In this document: one piece after another, positions 16,359-26,867 of the stretch
Numbering within the stretch: position 1 is the stretch's first letter
Layout of the letters: each line of letters opens with the position of its first letter
DNA from: a virus
IMG/VR virus record: IMGVR_UViG_3300010157_000032
Span: 1 to 64,000 of that record
Reading direction: 5' to 3' (one strand)
Length of the DNA stretch: 64,000 nucleotides
The notes under the pieces: model-generated
What the model was told of the DNA's origin: nothing
The model's database searches: none
The model's input: only the letters and a program-made list of their open reading frames with translations
Position numbers and translations under genes: made by a program

Positions 16359-19300
16359 GCCTGTGCTTCACTCCAGCGCAACAACACGTTGGTATTAATG
16401 TTACCAGTACCCGACGCACGATACAAGTTAATACACAATACGTCTGGACCATTTGGATAGCAACCTCTGCCACCTAAGGTAGTATTAGTCAATTCTTTCA
16501 GTCCTGACAGATCTAAAACAGCTTCTGTACCAGGCGCCGCAATAAACGAGAATACAGTTTCACCTGGTTGCGCATATGCCGGCAAACCAAAGGAGAACGT
16601 AATTGTTGTGTTGTTTGGTACACTAATCAACGCACTCTGTGTAAAGTTAATTCGATAATAGCTTGTGCCACCAAACGAACTCAATACACTTACACTAGAT
16701 ATAGTTGTTCCAGATGGAAAGTATGTAGGAGTTACAACTAATGTACCAACACCAGCTCCATTGCTAGCAACTAGTGCTTCCCATGATGCTTGTGAGAAAT
16801 ACTGGAAGCTAGATGTTGCTGATACAATAGCAGGTGTTACAGCAAAGTACGGAGTTGCAGTAATAGCAATACCCGACAATGTCGACTGCGTTGGCGCTAC
16901 AGTCCAAGTTGTTCCACTACCGCTGACTATTTTTGCATCAGCTGTTAAACCTGAGCCAGTTAGAGCCATACCTGCTGAAAAAGTACCTGTAACAGTTCCA
17001 CCAATAGTTAGTGTAGTTGTGCTAAAGCTACAGCTTGATGCCGTAGCATATGTAACAGCCACGCTTGAAGGTTTACTCATTGTTAACGCATAATACGCTA
17101 TGGCTGTAAATGTCACTTGAGTTCCGCTTGGAACATTTATTAGTAAAGGATTACTAAATGTTACAATATAATAACTTGTACTATTAAATGTTTGAATACT
17201 ACTAATTGTACTAATTGTAGTACCAGCAGTTAGTTTGAACGGATCATTAGTGCTATTGCCTACAACAGGAGTACCAATCGGTAATGAGTTCCACGATGCT
17301 TGTGTAAAATATAGTGTGCTAGTTGTGGCAGCGGCAGTACCACCCACTGACAATGTAATTGTAGATAAACTATTATTGTTAACAACACGCGGAGTACCGG
17401 CTAATACTGTTCCAAAATTAGAAGCATTGACCTGTACCCCAGTTGTTGAACAACTTACCACGGTATAGGTACCATTGTAACCCGAAGCTACACCAGTTAA
17501 TCCTGACACAGTAATACTATCACCATTACTATACGGAGCATAAGTCTGTGCGGCAAATGTAAATGTTGCTGTTGGGTTAGTGTAAACAATTCCAGTAATT
17601 GTTAAGTTTGACACTACTGGATTGTGTGCAGTATTAGTACCAGCACTAAATGCCACGTTATAATATGAATAACCAGCTGAGCTAAACGGTCCAGTAACAC
17701 CAGTCACTGTTGTGTTAGCAGGGAAGTCTGTACTGTAGACATTGTTACCTACGCTTCCGCCTAGTGTTGTCCAACTAGTTTGTAATATAGCTATTGTAGT
17801 AGCACCACTTGCTGTTTTAAAAAATGCACTCGGCGGTATTGAAATGCTACCAATAAGTTGAGCCAGTGTTGTAGCAATTGGTGATGGGTTTGCAATCACA
17901 GTACTAATTGTAGTACCTGCTGGAAACTTAGTTTCTGCAGAAGACAACGCATATCCAGCTTGAGCTCCTAAAGTGTCCCAGCTGGTTTTAGTTACATACA
18001 CGTTAGATGAACCAATTGCTTGGTTAAACAACGCACTTGACGGCATTGCTGCCGTACCAGTTGGTGCTGAAATTACTGTTGCTGTTGCTGTTGTAGTTGA
18101 ACCACCACCTGCCCAGCTAACAGAACCGCCCGGTGCTACTTGTGTAAAGCTAGGTTGTCCACCGGCTGCCTGACTTGCTAGACCTGCCCATGTAATAGAG
18201 CCTGGATCTGTTGGATAGTTGGCAGGATTTAGTACACCCTGAACAATGATACCACCAGTACCCGAGTCTGATGTAACTTGAATTTCTTGTAACAATAATT
18301 GCGCACGATTAATAAGTTCTCTGTCGCCCAAGTCGCCAATAATAGCGTTTGATACGCTAGGTGCTAGTCGAATTAAGAACGCTGTTGCTACTGTAGTTGA
18401 AACTTGAATACCAGTAGATGCATAGTTAAACAAATATCCTCGGTCATCATCAAAGCGTCCGTCTGTTAAGAAAGCTGAACCCCAATGACTAATGTTTGGA
18501 CTAATAGTATTACTAACTAAAATAACTCCAGTATTAATTTCATGGACTGCGGCTGCGCCGGCAGTAAATGAACGATTTGCACCACCTACATAGTTAAGCA
18601 TTGGACTAGCACGTGAACAACCTGTTAAGTTGTTACCAGTCTTGCCAGTAAAACTGATTAGTTCGTTGTCAATGTAAACTTGTCCTGAATCATTTGGAAA
18701 ATAAGTTCCATCGGTTAACGGTATTACTGTGGCAGTAGCAGTGATACTACTTGCTAGTTTGCTCACAGCACTTTCATTAATAACTTCGTAACGCACAGGC
18801 ATGTTACCAGTACGCATATAAGCCTCGGTGTTTACGTTTGAGTTACGAATACGATGTGCAAACACATAGTTACCGTCAGAACCGCGTAGCATAAAATCAA
18901 TAAAACCAGCACCATACCATGACCATTGTAATCCGATCATCTGCATTTTGCCAATGTCTAAGTTATATCCGCTTGGGCCTGTACCATCTAAATGATCTAG
19001 GTTAAACTCGCTTTGTTTTACAATTACGTCTTGTACCAAACATGCTTTACTTGACACACAGGCAGTATTACCTCGATAGTCAGGAGTCACTGTCATAGTT
19101 GTTTGAGTTGGTACACTGCTTACCACGTGCGTCATACCTTTGATAGTAATCCTATCTCCGGCTTTGACTTGATCTCTAAATCTTGTATTAACTCCCGTTA
19201 ATGTATTACTGTTTGGACTAATACTAACAGTACCGGCTAGTTTAAGCGTACTTGATCTACGTACTACGCTAAGATATTGTCCGTCATACTGCCAGAACAT

Positions 19301-22300
19301 ACCGTTTTGGTCGTCAAATGTTCCTGCACGTACTGTGGCACCATGCCACCTAATTACAGTCATCTGCGCACTAGTTGTGATAGTTGCATATATGTTAGTT
19401 AATACAGTAGTAGCTCTAACCACTAGCACACGTTCACTAATTACACTATCAACAATATAGGTGCCGTTATAGCCAGCTGTATCAACACCAACAATTCTAA
19501 TGTATCCCCCTGGTTGGCAACCGTGATCAACATCGTCTGTAGTTAATGTTATAAATGATCCGACAGCAGTTCCGGTTGACGACATGCTTTGAATATCAAA
19601 ACTTGGTGCAAATAACGCACCGGTAGTATACATAATACCCTTACCAGACTGATAACGAATATATTTCTTACTCATACGAATTGCTTGCGCAGAGTGTTGC
19701 GGGCCGCCAGTACCTAAAATAACTCCACCGTCAAACGGTCTATGTTGGAAGAAACTATTTGGTCTAGCGTAAACTGTACCAATTAAAGCTGTGCCTGTAT
19801 CAATAGTGCCGGCAGTTCTAGCAGTATAAATTATTGTTGTCGGTGTTGGAACTTGTTCAACAAAGAAAGGACCTTTGGCAAAAGAGTGATTTGTTCCTGT
19901 TGAGCTTATGTCGCACAACATACTCATGCCTGGCACAAGACCGTGATTTGAACTAAATGTGATTAATATTTTTGAAATTGCCGCAGTAGTTATTGTAGTA
20001 CTATCTGGTATGTTTGCTGTTACAAAATCAGTTAACGAAACTGTTGAGTAAAAAGCAATTGTAGATGCACTAACTGAGGTCCCGGAGAAAGTAAATCCGC
20101 CGATGGATCCACCAGTTACTGTTGTTATAACAATAGTTAAATCGTTAGCCGCAGTTGCACCTTCTAATGCAGTTCCTAATATTTTAATTCTATCGCCAAC
20201 TTGGTAATTAGTACCTAATTGATTAGATACAACTGAATAAGATCCAGCTGACCTAGTAATGTCAAAAGTACCGCCGGTACCAACACCTACTGAGCTAGTA
20301 CTTGATAACCCAGTATATGTTGCATCTGGATTTCGAGCAACTCCACTTGTTGTAAAACTGTTAATTGCTCCTTGAGCGTTTACACCTGTAACTGTAATCG
20401 TTAAATCGTTGCCAGGCGTTGTTCCGCCTAAACTAGTACCCAATACTGTAATCGTTTCGTTTAATACATAGCCAGTTCCAACGGCACTTATTAACACATT
20501 ATATGCTGTGGCATTTGTAGTAACTGAAAATTTAGCATTTGTTCCTGACCCAGAAGTGCTAGATTGACCTACGTTTGTAAATGTAGCTTCGCCGCTAATA
20601 CTAGTTCCAGTATAGCTTAATGTCGCTACTCCACCGCTGCCGTCAATAGTAGATACGGTTACTGTAATGTCGTTTGCTGGAGATGTTCCGCCTAATGCAG
20701 TACCAAGAATAACAATCTGTTTTCCAACAACATAACCAGTACCTGCAGTTGTTGCAGTTACAGATCCATATGCGCCGCTTGTTCGTACAACAGTGAATAT
20801 TGCGCCAGAACCAACTCCAACAATATTAGTACCACCTACATTAGTATATGTTGCTGTTGATCCAATTCTAACAGTGGTCAATGGATTATTAACATAGACT
20901 GTTGTACCAATAACCGAGTTTACAAATGTAGCAGTACCTGTGCCGTTGTCTATGCCTAGGCCTTCAACAATACCGGTTGCATCAGTAACTACAAAACTAA
21001 TATCATTTAAAACTGTAGTAGTAAGAACTGTAGCTGTGGCTATTAATCCACCTGTGCCAATAGTTCCCGACACTTGAGTACCAGACGGAATTCCAGTTCC
21101 AGAAATTGGTACACCTGCCGGCGGTGCAGTTCCTGTGTAGGCTATCTGTTGACTGCCCAACGGTGTAATAAATTTGCTGGTTAATGTGCCTACAGCACCG
21201 TTAGAGTTAACGCTAAAAATTGGAGTGCCAATTGATGCACCTGTATAAAAATTACCTTTGCGCAACTGTGTATAGTTGCTACTTAGTACATCTCCGTTAT
21301 TTGTACCAACTTTACTAGTTGAATAATACGTAAATGTAGTTAAGGTAGGTGCAGAGAATACAATAAACGAGCCTTCAGCACGAGCGAAGCCTGCTACAGA
21401 ATTAGCAAACGCTGAAATAGTAAATGGTGTTCCAACGGTTAATCCATGACTACTTTGAGTTGTAACAGTAATCAAGCTAGAACCAACACCAGCTGTACCA
21501 GATGAAGCATCTGTAACTACTGATACTACACTTATATCTGTTCCAGGCAATTCATAAATTGACGGATATCCACGTGCAATACCAATAGCCTGCCACTTAG
21601 TAGGCTGTAGTCCGTACTCAAAGTCAGCATCAAGCATTGACTGTGGTTGTGCCACACGTTGACGTTCAATGGCATCTGTACCAAAGTCATAAGGACGGGT
21701 ACGCATTTCTTTATCTTCAACAAATATTTGTACATCGTCTGTAGTAGAACCTGTTGAAGTATCAATATCAAATGTAATTGAAGTTACATAATCAGCCGTT
21801 TGTATAAACTGCGGAAAATCTAAATCTGGGAACGTACCATTACTATCGTATGTTCCAGCATATGAAACTCTCGCTGAATGTTGATTATCAGCAAAGTTAT
21901 ATAAAATTGTATTGCTTGTGGTATTTGTAATTAATAAAAGAGTATCAAGTTTTTGTTTACCTTGAACCTTAACTGTAGTAACACCGTTAACTAGTGTTGG
22001 TAATGCTGAAGTACCGTTTGTTATTACATTAGTTAATATTCCAGACAGTGTATTAATTCGTCCAACTGCACCTGCTTCGTATGTAATTCCTCCAATTCGA
22101 ACAATTGGGACTGCTGATTGTTTTGGATTTGCATACGCGGCTTGTGGTAAGATATATGTGTTGATCAGCGTGGCAATAAATTGATGCGTTAGTATTTCTG
22201 ATCTACGATCACCGGTAATCTGAGGATAACCACTGCTCCAATATCTACTAGAAATTAAACTAATTTGATAGTTTCCGCCGTAGCGTAGATCATTCAAGTA

Positions 22301-23032
22301 GGCATTCAATACAAATCCAATATCACGTTGACATTTTGCACTGTCATAGATATAATTTGTAAATGCGTATGTTGGATATACTATTGCTGGTAATGTACTT
22401 AATCCGCCGCTAATCACTCCGCTAATGTATGTTGACAGTCCAGTGACTTGAGTTTGCGCGGCTGTTTCTGCAACTGTTCCAGTTAAGTTTTGTGTGCTTG
22501 TTACAGGACTTTGTTGGCTAGTATATGCTACTTTCTTTAGAATATAATTGCTGATAATATTCCAAAGTTGAGTTTGTATTGCAAGCTCAACAGGTGAGTT
22601 AACAATTTGAATAACACCGCTTAGATAATACTGGCTGGCAACATAGCTAACATTTTCATTTCCGCCCCATTGCACATCTTGAGTCAATGCTGTAACCAAG
22701 TAGCCAACATCTCGTTTGCATTTTGCAATTAACGTTGCAGTATAAGAATAATTGTAAAAGGTTGTACCAACACCTGCACTGGCTATCTGTGCAGTAGTCC
22801 AAGCTGAAATTTCATCTGCAATAAATGTAGCATTGTTTTTTAATAGTGCAACGGCATTTGGATATATGCTTTGCGCAGAATTTGCTGTTACTTGGCTGGC
22901 AATCCATGCTGTTGCTTCTTTGGTAATAAAGTTTAAATTACTGTTTATTAATGAGTACGCATTTGGATACGCATTACTACTACTTGCAACTCCCGGTAAA
23001 AAAACATAATTCTGTATTCTTTTCTTAGCCAT
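16355..23032 (-). CDS. Giant fibre/baseplate-associated virion protein (2225 aa)
   Basis: A 2225-aa structural protein of the type seen in marine T4-like phages. Two CxRDxGY...D...GGN modules occupy about residues 85-300. A conserved segment YDFGTDAIERQRVAQPQSML sits near 450. Three copies of a beta module with GTGY...LGT...NDLTITV lie between about 700 and 970. Another conserved block begins FFQHRPFDGGVILGTGGPQH near 1090, followed by a QWSWYGAGFIDFMLRG region near 1370. The last 600 residues are Ser/Thr/Gly-rich repeats, ending in a conserved tail (GGRGCYPNGPDVLCINLYRA). It has a GGAGAA Shine-Dalgarno sequence. No enzyme motif is recognised; a long fibre or baseplate spike is likely. Confidence 0.75.
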   Translation of the reverse strand: MAKKRIQNYVFLPGVASSSNAYPNAYSLINSNLNFITKEATAWIASQVTANSAQSIYPNAVALLKNNATFIADEISAWTTAQIASAGVGTTFYNYSYTATLIAKCKRDVGYLVTALTQDVQWGGNENVSYVASQYYLSGVIQIVNSPVELAIQTQLWNIISNYILKKVAYTSQQSPVTSTQNLTGTVAETAAQTQVTGLSTYISGVISGGLSTLPAIVYPTYAFTNYIYDSAKCQRDIGFVLNAYLNDLRYGGNYQISLISSRYWSSGYPQITGDRRSEILTHQFIATLINTYILPQAAYANPKQSAVPIVRIGGITYEAGAVGRINTLSGILTNVITNGTSALPTLVNGVTTVKVQGKQKLDTLLLITNTTSNTILYNFADNQHSARVSYAGTYDSNGTFPDLDFPQFIQTADYVTSITFDIDTSTGSTTDDVQIFVEDKEMRTRPYDFGTDAIERQRVAQPQSMLDADFEYGLQPTKWQAIGIARGYPSIYELPGTDISVVSVVTDASSGTAGVGSSLITVTTQSSHGLTVGTPFTISAFANSVAGFARAEGSFIVFSAPTLTTFTYYSTSKVGTNNGDVLSSNYTQLRKGNFYTGASIGTPIFSVNSNGAVGTLTSKFITPLGSQQIAYTGTAPPAGVPISGTGIPSGTQVSGTIGTGGLIATATVLTTTVLNDISFVVTDATGIVEGLGIDNGTGTATFVNSVIGTTVYVNNPLTTVRIGSTATYTNVGGTNIVGVGSGAIFTVVRTSGAYGSVTATTAGTGYVVGKQIVILGTALGGTSPANDITVTVSTIDGSGGVATLSYTGTSISGEATFTNVGQSSTSGSGTNAKFSVTTNATAYNVLISAVGTGYVLNETITVLGTSLGGTTPGNDLTITVTGVNAQGAINSFTTSGVARNPDATYTGLSSTSSVGVGTGGTFDITRSAGSYSVVSNQLGTNYQVGDRIKILGTALEGATAANDLTIVITTVTGGSIGGFTFSGTSVSASTIAFYSTVSLTDFVTANIPDSTTITTAAISKILITFSSNHGLVPGMSMLCDISSTGTNHSFAKGPFFVEQVPTPTTIIYTARTAGTIDTGTALIGTVYARPNSFFQHRPFDGGVILGTGGPQHSAQAIRMSKKYIRYQSGKGIMYTTGALFAPSFDIQSMSSTGTAVGSFITLTTDDVDHGCQPGGYIRIVGVDTAGYNGTYIVDSVISERVLVVRATTVLTNIYATITTSAQMTVIRWHGATVRAGTFDDQNGMFWQYDGQYLSVVRRSSTLKLAGTVSISPNSNTLTGVNTRFRDQVKAGDRITIKGMTHVVSSVPTQTTMTVTPDYRGNTACVSSKACLVQDVIVKQSEFNLDHLDGTGPSGYNLDIGKMQMIGLQWSWYGAGFIDFMLRGSDGNYVFAHRIRNSNVNTEAYMRTGNMPVRYEVINESAVSKLASSITATATVIPLTDGTYFPNDSGQVYIDNELISFTGKTGNNLTGCSRASPMLNYVGGANRSFTAGAAAVHEINTGVILVSNTISPNISHWGSAFLTDGRFDDDRGYLFNYASTGIQVSTTVATAFLIRLAPSVSNAIIGDLGDRELINRAQLLLQEIQVTSDSGTGGIIVQGVLNPANYPTDPGSITWAGLASQAAGGQPSFTQVAPGGSVSWAGGGSTTTATATVISAPTGTAAMPSSALFNQAIGSSNVYVTKTSWDTLGAQAGYALSSAETKFPAGTTISTVIANPSPIATTLAQLIGSISIPPSAFFKTASGATTIAILQTSWTTLGGSVGNNVYSTDFPANTTVTGVTGPFSSAGYSYYNVAFSAGTNTAHNPVVSNLTITGIVYTNPTATFTFAAQTYAPYSNGDSITVSGLTGVASGYNGTYTVVSCSTTGVQVNASNFGTVLAGTPRVVNNNSLSTITLSVGGTAAATTSTLYFTQASWNSLPIGTPVVGNSTNDPFKLTAGTTISTISSIQTFNSTSYYIVTFSNPLLINVPSGTQVTFTAIAYYALTMSKPSSVAVTYATASSCSFSTTTLTIGGTVTGTFSAGMALTGSGLTADAKIVSGSGTTWTVAPTQSTLSGIAITATPYFAVTPAIVSATSSFQYFSQASWEALVASNGAGVGTLVVTPTYFPSGTTISSVSVLSSFGGTSYYRINFTQSALISVPNNTTITFSFGLPAYAQPGETVFSFIAAPGTEAVLDLSGLKELTNTTLGGRGCYPNGPDVLCINLYRASGTGNINTNVLLRWSEAQA

Positions 23033-23045
23033 TCACAATTCTCCG

Positions 23046-23564
23046 TTATGCACCTAGCGCAATTGCTAGCGCAGATGCTTTACTATCTACGTATTGTTTG
23101 TTTGTTGCCTGGGTAGACAATGTAGGGGTTGGAACTGTTATTGTTCCGTTTGCTGTAATCGATGTTGCAATTATTGATGTAAAATTACCAGCGGCTGGTG
23201 TTGTAACACCTATTGTCATGTTGTTGATATTTCCAACACCGTTAGAAGAAATTGAAACAGTAGTTCCTGAAAACGTTAAATTAGAGCCTGCACTTATTGC
23301 TACAACACCGGTTGCACTAATAGCCACTGTGCTTCCGCCCGATATCTGTGTATTGCCGCCAACTATTAGATTACTTAGTGTTCCTAATCTTGTTAAACTA
23401 CTGCTTACAATACCACTACCTAAAGTAGAACTACTAAGAACCGTAGCTCCCGATATTAAAAAATTTGATAGGGTATTAACGTTACCATTAGAGTCAACAG
23501 TAAATCCTGGACTTTCAAACCCAGCTTCTGATCTTAGATATTTTTGATTTACAATAAATGTCAT
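23046..23564 (-). CDS. Small fibre protein
   Basis: A 172-aa beta-rich protein. It opens with FESPGFTVDSNGNVNT, a common fibre start in which a virtual sample or coordinate-like strand repeats, and continues in short Ser/Gly/Thr-rich beta repeats. It ends TQATNKQYVDSKASALAIA, the coiled-coil trimerisation tail typical of phage fibres. A GGTAAATA late box and AGGAATAGAG lie upstream. It probably trimerises and attaches to or extends a larger fibre; attachment partner unknown. Confidence 0.7.
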   Translation of the reverse strand: MTFIVNQKYLRSEAGFESPGFTVDSNGNVNTLSNFLISGATVLSSSTLGSGIVSSSLTRLGTLSNLIVGGNTQISGGSTVAISATGVVAISAGSNLTFSGTTVSISSNGVGNINNMTIGVTTPAAGNFTSIIATSITANGTITVPTPTLSTQATNKQYVDSKASALAIALGA

Positions 23565-23583
23565 CTCTATTCCTGTTAGTATG

Positions 23584-23591
23584 TATTTACC
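23584..23591 (-). promoter_or_regulatory. Late promoter-like box (GGTAAATA)
   Basis: The minus strand reads GGTAAATA about 20 nt upstream of the 172-aa fibre gene, with a clear ribosome binding site between. It lies in the 50-bp gap after the S53 peptidase gene. Confidence 0.45.
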
Positions 23592-23614
23592 CGAATTTTA
23601 AAGCACACGGTTTA

Positions 23615-25186
23615 TTACCTAGCCCCTGTTGTACGTCTAGGATAAGTCTGACCCGAAGCTGGTCTAAATCCATAGTTTAATTTAGGAAATGTAGATCCTG
23701 TATGAAAATATTTGTAAATTTGATCCACCTTTGGAGTACCCATACCAGTTACTGGATCCCATCCTGCTGTTGTTGTATATCCAGTAGCGTAACCGTTACG
23801 GTTATCACCGCTGGTAATGTCATTAAATAATGCGCTGTTGGCATACCAAGTGGCCATATTAAACGGTATTCTAAATCCTAGTAATCCAGATAATCTTGCC
23901 CATATGCCGGCAAGCAATGGAGCTGATGCGCTGGTACCGCCATATTGCACTAGACTATTGTTTACATAGAATTGAAAACCTGTGTTAGGATCGGCAGGGG
24001 CACTTATATCCGGAACTCCGCGACGCGGTAGTGCAGTTACAGCTCCAGTTGTAGTTGAAGTTTGTGTTCTAGTTGTTAGGCCGTTTTGCCAACTTGGGCG
24101 TGGAACTGTGCTACTAATTCCGCCGCCACTTCCACTCCAAGCAACTTCGCTAGTAATTTGATTACTGCCGTTAAGTACTACAGTAGTTCCGCCTGCAGAA
24201 ACCATGTATTGACTACAGCAAGTATACTGCATATTCAAATCATTTGCTCCGCTATCGCCACTACTGACAAAAACTGTTATACCCTTGGCAATACAGGCTT
24301 GTAGTGCAGTATCATATTGGGTGCCGTCGCCGATGCCCCAGCTGATATCTAGTACACAGGGGTTATTCACAGTATCAGTAGCAGTGGTATTGATATTATC
24401 TATAATATTTTGAGTGCCGCCGTTTGGTGCTGTATAGTAGGCTATTTTTGCTCGGGGTGCGGCTGCGCCGGCACAATAGATGTCTAACATACTTTCTGCA
24501 TCACTAGTGTTACTGGCTGTAGCACCATTAACATTTATTCTAGTAATTGAGGGAGCAGATAATCCAATTCGACTAAAAGTATTTGTTACATCACTGGCAC
24601 TATAACCAGTAACATAGCCGCTGTAGGTCAATTCAAAAATACCAATGCACACTCCGTAGCCGTCACCTGTGGGAGATTTGTAAGCTGTATTCATTTGAAC
24701 TGGCGTCACAGCAATTGCCGGTGTCACTGCCATGGGGTCTATATTATGTTTAATTGCATGTTTAACTGCAATAAAACTTTCATCAAATCCCGGAACTTGT
24801 TCAATCATACTTGCAATGTCTGTTGGTATCGTCGGAGTAACATCGGGCATCATAAAAGTTCTGCCGTCAGCTGTTACATCTTGTAGCGTAATTTTAAATA
24901 GCCTGTTAAAAACTTCCACAGTTCCTTCGACTTTGACCACACTTTGTCCGTGGTGTGCTTCTGTTACTGTAAGATTATTTGATCTAGCCCACGCTGTTAC
25001 CCTATTTAGATTATCGTCTGTTGCACCAAATTGATAAACAAACTCACTGTGCCCTAAAATTGGTTCGCTCCCGGCAAGCACATTGTCAGCATACTGTTTT
25101 AAAGTCATTCCGTTTTCATGTGTATCTCTAATAAGATACAAACTAATCTTAATAACATCGGTAATATTTTTATTAATTGAAGACAT
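23615..25186 (-). CDS. S53 (sedolisin/kumamolisin-type) serine-carboxyl peptidase
   Basis: A complete 523-aa S53 peptidase. Residues 10-140 match the pro-kumamolisin activation domain (LGHSEFVYQFG, then VKVEGTVEVFNRLFKITL). The catalytic domain has the E-x3-D pair E231/D235 (DAESMLD), the oxyanion Asp D311 (VSSGDSGAND) and nucleophile S419 (YGGTSASAP). The C-terminal Ca2+ site is present as ND456-I...GW476-D477 with GMGTP. Known family members cleave proteins at acidic pH and mature autocatalytically. There is no signal peptide. It lies 2 nt downstream of one fibre gene and just upstream of another, with an AGAGGT Shine-Dalgarno sequence, so it is probably made late with the fibres. Role is inferred: virion-borne protein degradation during adsorption, or fibre processing. 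Confidence 0.93.
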   Translation of the reverse strand: MSSINKNITDVIKISLYLIRDTHENGMTLKQYADNVLAGSEPILGHSEFVYQFGATDDNLNRVTAWARSNNLTVTEAHHGQSVVKVEGTVEVFNRLFKITLQDVTADGRTFMMPDVTPTIPTDIASMIEQVPGFDESFIAVKHAIKHNIDPMAVTPAIAVTPVQMNTAYKSPTGDGYGVCIGIFELTYSGYVTGYSASDVTNTFSRIGLSAPSITRINVNGATASNTSDAESMLDIYCAGAAAPRAKIAYYTAPNGGTQNIIDNINTTATDTVNNPCVLDISWGIGDGTQYDTALQACIAKGITVFVSSGDSGANDLNMQYTCCSQYMVSAGGTTVVLNGSNQITSEVAWSGSGGGISSTVPRPSWQNGLTTRTQTSTTTGAVTALPRRGVPDISAPADPNTGFQFYVNNSLVQYGGTSASAPLLAGIWARLSGLLGFRIPFNMATWYANSALFNDITSGDNRNGYATGYTTTAGWDPVTGMGTPKVDQIYKYFHTGSTFPKLNYGFRPASGQTYPRRTTGAR

Positions 25187-25187
25187 A

Positions 25188-26333
25188 TTAGACCTCTAGC
25201 TGAACAAATGTCAGTGTAACTGTTATTATAACACTACTAGAACCATTATTATAAATTCTTAACGGAATTGCAGTAGTTGGCGTTGGTGTTTCTGCACTAT
25301 AACCAATGATCGCTGGGCTAAAATATTGTGTTGCACCTGTAGTGGTTATAGCTTCTGCAATTACGCCTGTGCCAGGTGTTGGATCTGTAGTAATACTTCG
25401 TCCAGCATCAGATGCCATAGTTGCCGCACTGTTGTAAATTGTCACCCATGCGGCACTTGATGTTTGTATGCTGTATAATGCATAGCCTTTAAATCCAGTA
25501 ATAGTATAAGTGCCACTAGTGCCTGCAGGTAATGTTATTGAATTAACTGACGCTGATGTTCGACTAACTAGGCCGTTACCTGACCCTCCGCTACTTGAAG
25601 CACTAATGACTCCACCAACAATAGTAATACTAGTACCGTCTACTTTGACACCACCTAATGTACTAGTTGTTGCCGCTGGTAGAGCATATTGTAATGCCCC
25701 AATAACGCCATTATTAATTGTAATAGTTGTTCCATCTATCTTGACACCGCCTAATACACTTGTGCTAGCTGTTGGTAGAGAGTATGAGTTAACTGTACTA
25801 ATAACACCATTGCTAATAGTAATACTAGTACCGTCTACTTTAACACCGCCTAATTGTCCGCTTGAACTAATTCCTGCAATAGGTAATGAATACGAACTAC
25901 TGTCAACAGTTATTGTAGCAACACCGCCTGACACTACAGCACGAGTTAATCCAGTTCCTGTAAAATTTAAAGTAGTTACAGCATTAGCAGATCCTTGAGT
26001 AACTCCTGTATTTTGTACAGTAACTCCTGATATACCTGCTTGCTGTTGAGTGCCTGAAACTGTACTAGTTAATACACCAGTTCCGCTATTGTAACTAAAC
26101 GTTATGCCAGTTGATGTGCCATTTGTTAGTAAGGCTGCGGCAACTGATTTTATATTACTAGAACTTGCACTAAGTACATTGCTAGTGTTAATAATACTAG
26201 TACCGTCTGCGCTAAGTAGACTACCGGCAGAGCTGGCTTGAACACTCCAAGCTGATCCGTTATAGACCCATGTCGTACCGCTATACGTGTATGTTTGATT
26301 TGTTATAGGACTTAACGGAAAACTAAAACTCAT
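25188..26333 (-). CDS. Tail fibre protein with GGVKVDGTSIT repeats
   Basis: A 381-aa fibre protein. The N-terminus (PLSPITNQTYTYSGTTWVYNGSAW) is a short tryptophan-rich beta unit common in marine fibre proteins. The shaft holds three copies of LGGVKVDGTSITI-x-NGVIS. The C-terminal 130 residues (ITLPAGTSGTYTITGFKGYALYSI and onward) look like a globular head domain. It shares the repeat with the next two genes and lies in one operon with them and the S53 peptidase. An AAGGAT Shine-Dalgarno sequence precedes the ATG. Confidence 0.75.
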   Translation of the reverse strand: MSFSFPLSPITNQTYTYSGTTWVYNGSAWSVQASSAGSLLSADGTSIINTSNVLSASSSNIKSVAAALLTNGTSTGITFSYNSGTGVLTSTVSGTQQQAGISGVTVQNTGVTQGSANAVTTLNFTGTGLTRAVVSGGVATITVDSSSYSLPIAGISSSGQLGGVKVDGTSITISNGVISTVNSYSLPTASTSVLGGVKIDGTTITINNGVIGALQYALPAATTSTLGGVKVDGTSITIVGGVISASSSGGSGNGLVSRTSASVNSITLPAGTSGTYTITGFKGYALYSIQTSSAAWVTIYNSAATMASDAGRSITTDPTPGTGVIAEAITTTGATQYFSPAIIGYSAETPTPTTAIPLRIYNNGSSSVIITVTLTFVQLEV

Positions 26334-26348
26334 AAGATATCCTTAATA

Positions 26349-26852
26349 TTACCAAGTGCTTAAAGCCGCACGTTTCCATGTGTTTGTAGCGATACATACA
26401 TAGACGTAAGTACTATCATAAGCAATTTGGCCTTGAATTCCTACACTGGTTGCAGTTGCCGGGGCAGAAATTAAGCCGCTACTGATAACACCATTGTTGA
26501 TTGTTATTGTAGATCCGTCAACTTTGACACCTCCTAATACACCCAACGAACTAATACCCGCTTGCGGAAGAGTGTAGGTGTTGTTGGCTGTGATAACTCC
26601 ACTGCCGTTTATAGTAATGCTAGTGCCGTCAATCTTCACTCCGCCTAATATACTGGTAGTAGCGGTGGGTAATGTATAACTGTTGCCTGTTGGATTACTT
26701 GCATAGCTTAGACTATTCCAGGCACTGCTACCATTACCGTATTTTACTTTTAGTGTATCGGTTTCAAGACCTGGTTCACCACTAGCAAGTGTTGGGTTTA
26801 CACTAGCCCAGTTTGCGGCTGTGTCTCTTCGTAATTTAATTTGTACTGACAT
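26349..26852 (-). CDS. Fibre protein with Mtd-like N-terminal domain
   Basis: A 167-aa protein. Residues 1-50 (IKLRRDTAANWASVNPTLAS, then GEPGLETDTLKVKYGNGSSAWNSL) match the N-terminal domain found on many phage fibres, including the major tropism determinant. Two GGVKIDGTSITI repeats follow. The end (IQGQIAYDSTYVYVCIATNTWKRA) is a short beta motif seen on tail fibres. It is small for a receptor-binding fibre and may be an adaptor. It has an AGGAGAAAAC Shine-Dalgarno sequence. Confidence 0.75.
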   Translation of the reverse strand: MSVQIKLRRDTAANWASVNPTLASGEPGLETDTLKVKYGNGSSAWNSLSYASNPTGNSYTLPTATTSILGGVKIDGTSITINGSGVITANNTYTLPQAGISSLGVLGGVKVDGSTITINNGVISSGLISAPATATSVGIQGQIAYDSTYVYVCIATNTWKRAALSTW

Positions 26853-26867
26853 GTTTTCTCCTAATTT

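Noticed and set aside
26349-26852. Diversity-generating retroelement suggested by the Mtd-like N-terminus
   Set aside because: No reverse transcriptase gene and no template/variable repeat pair with A-specific differences was found in the window. The N-terminal domain occurs on many fibres without such elements.
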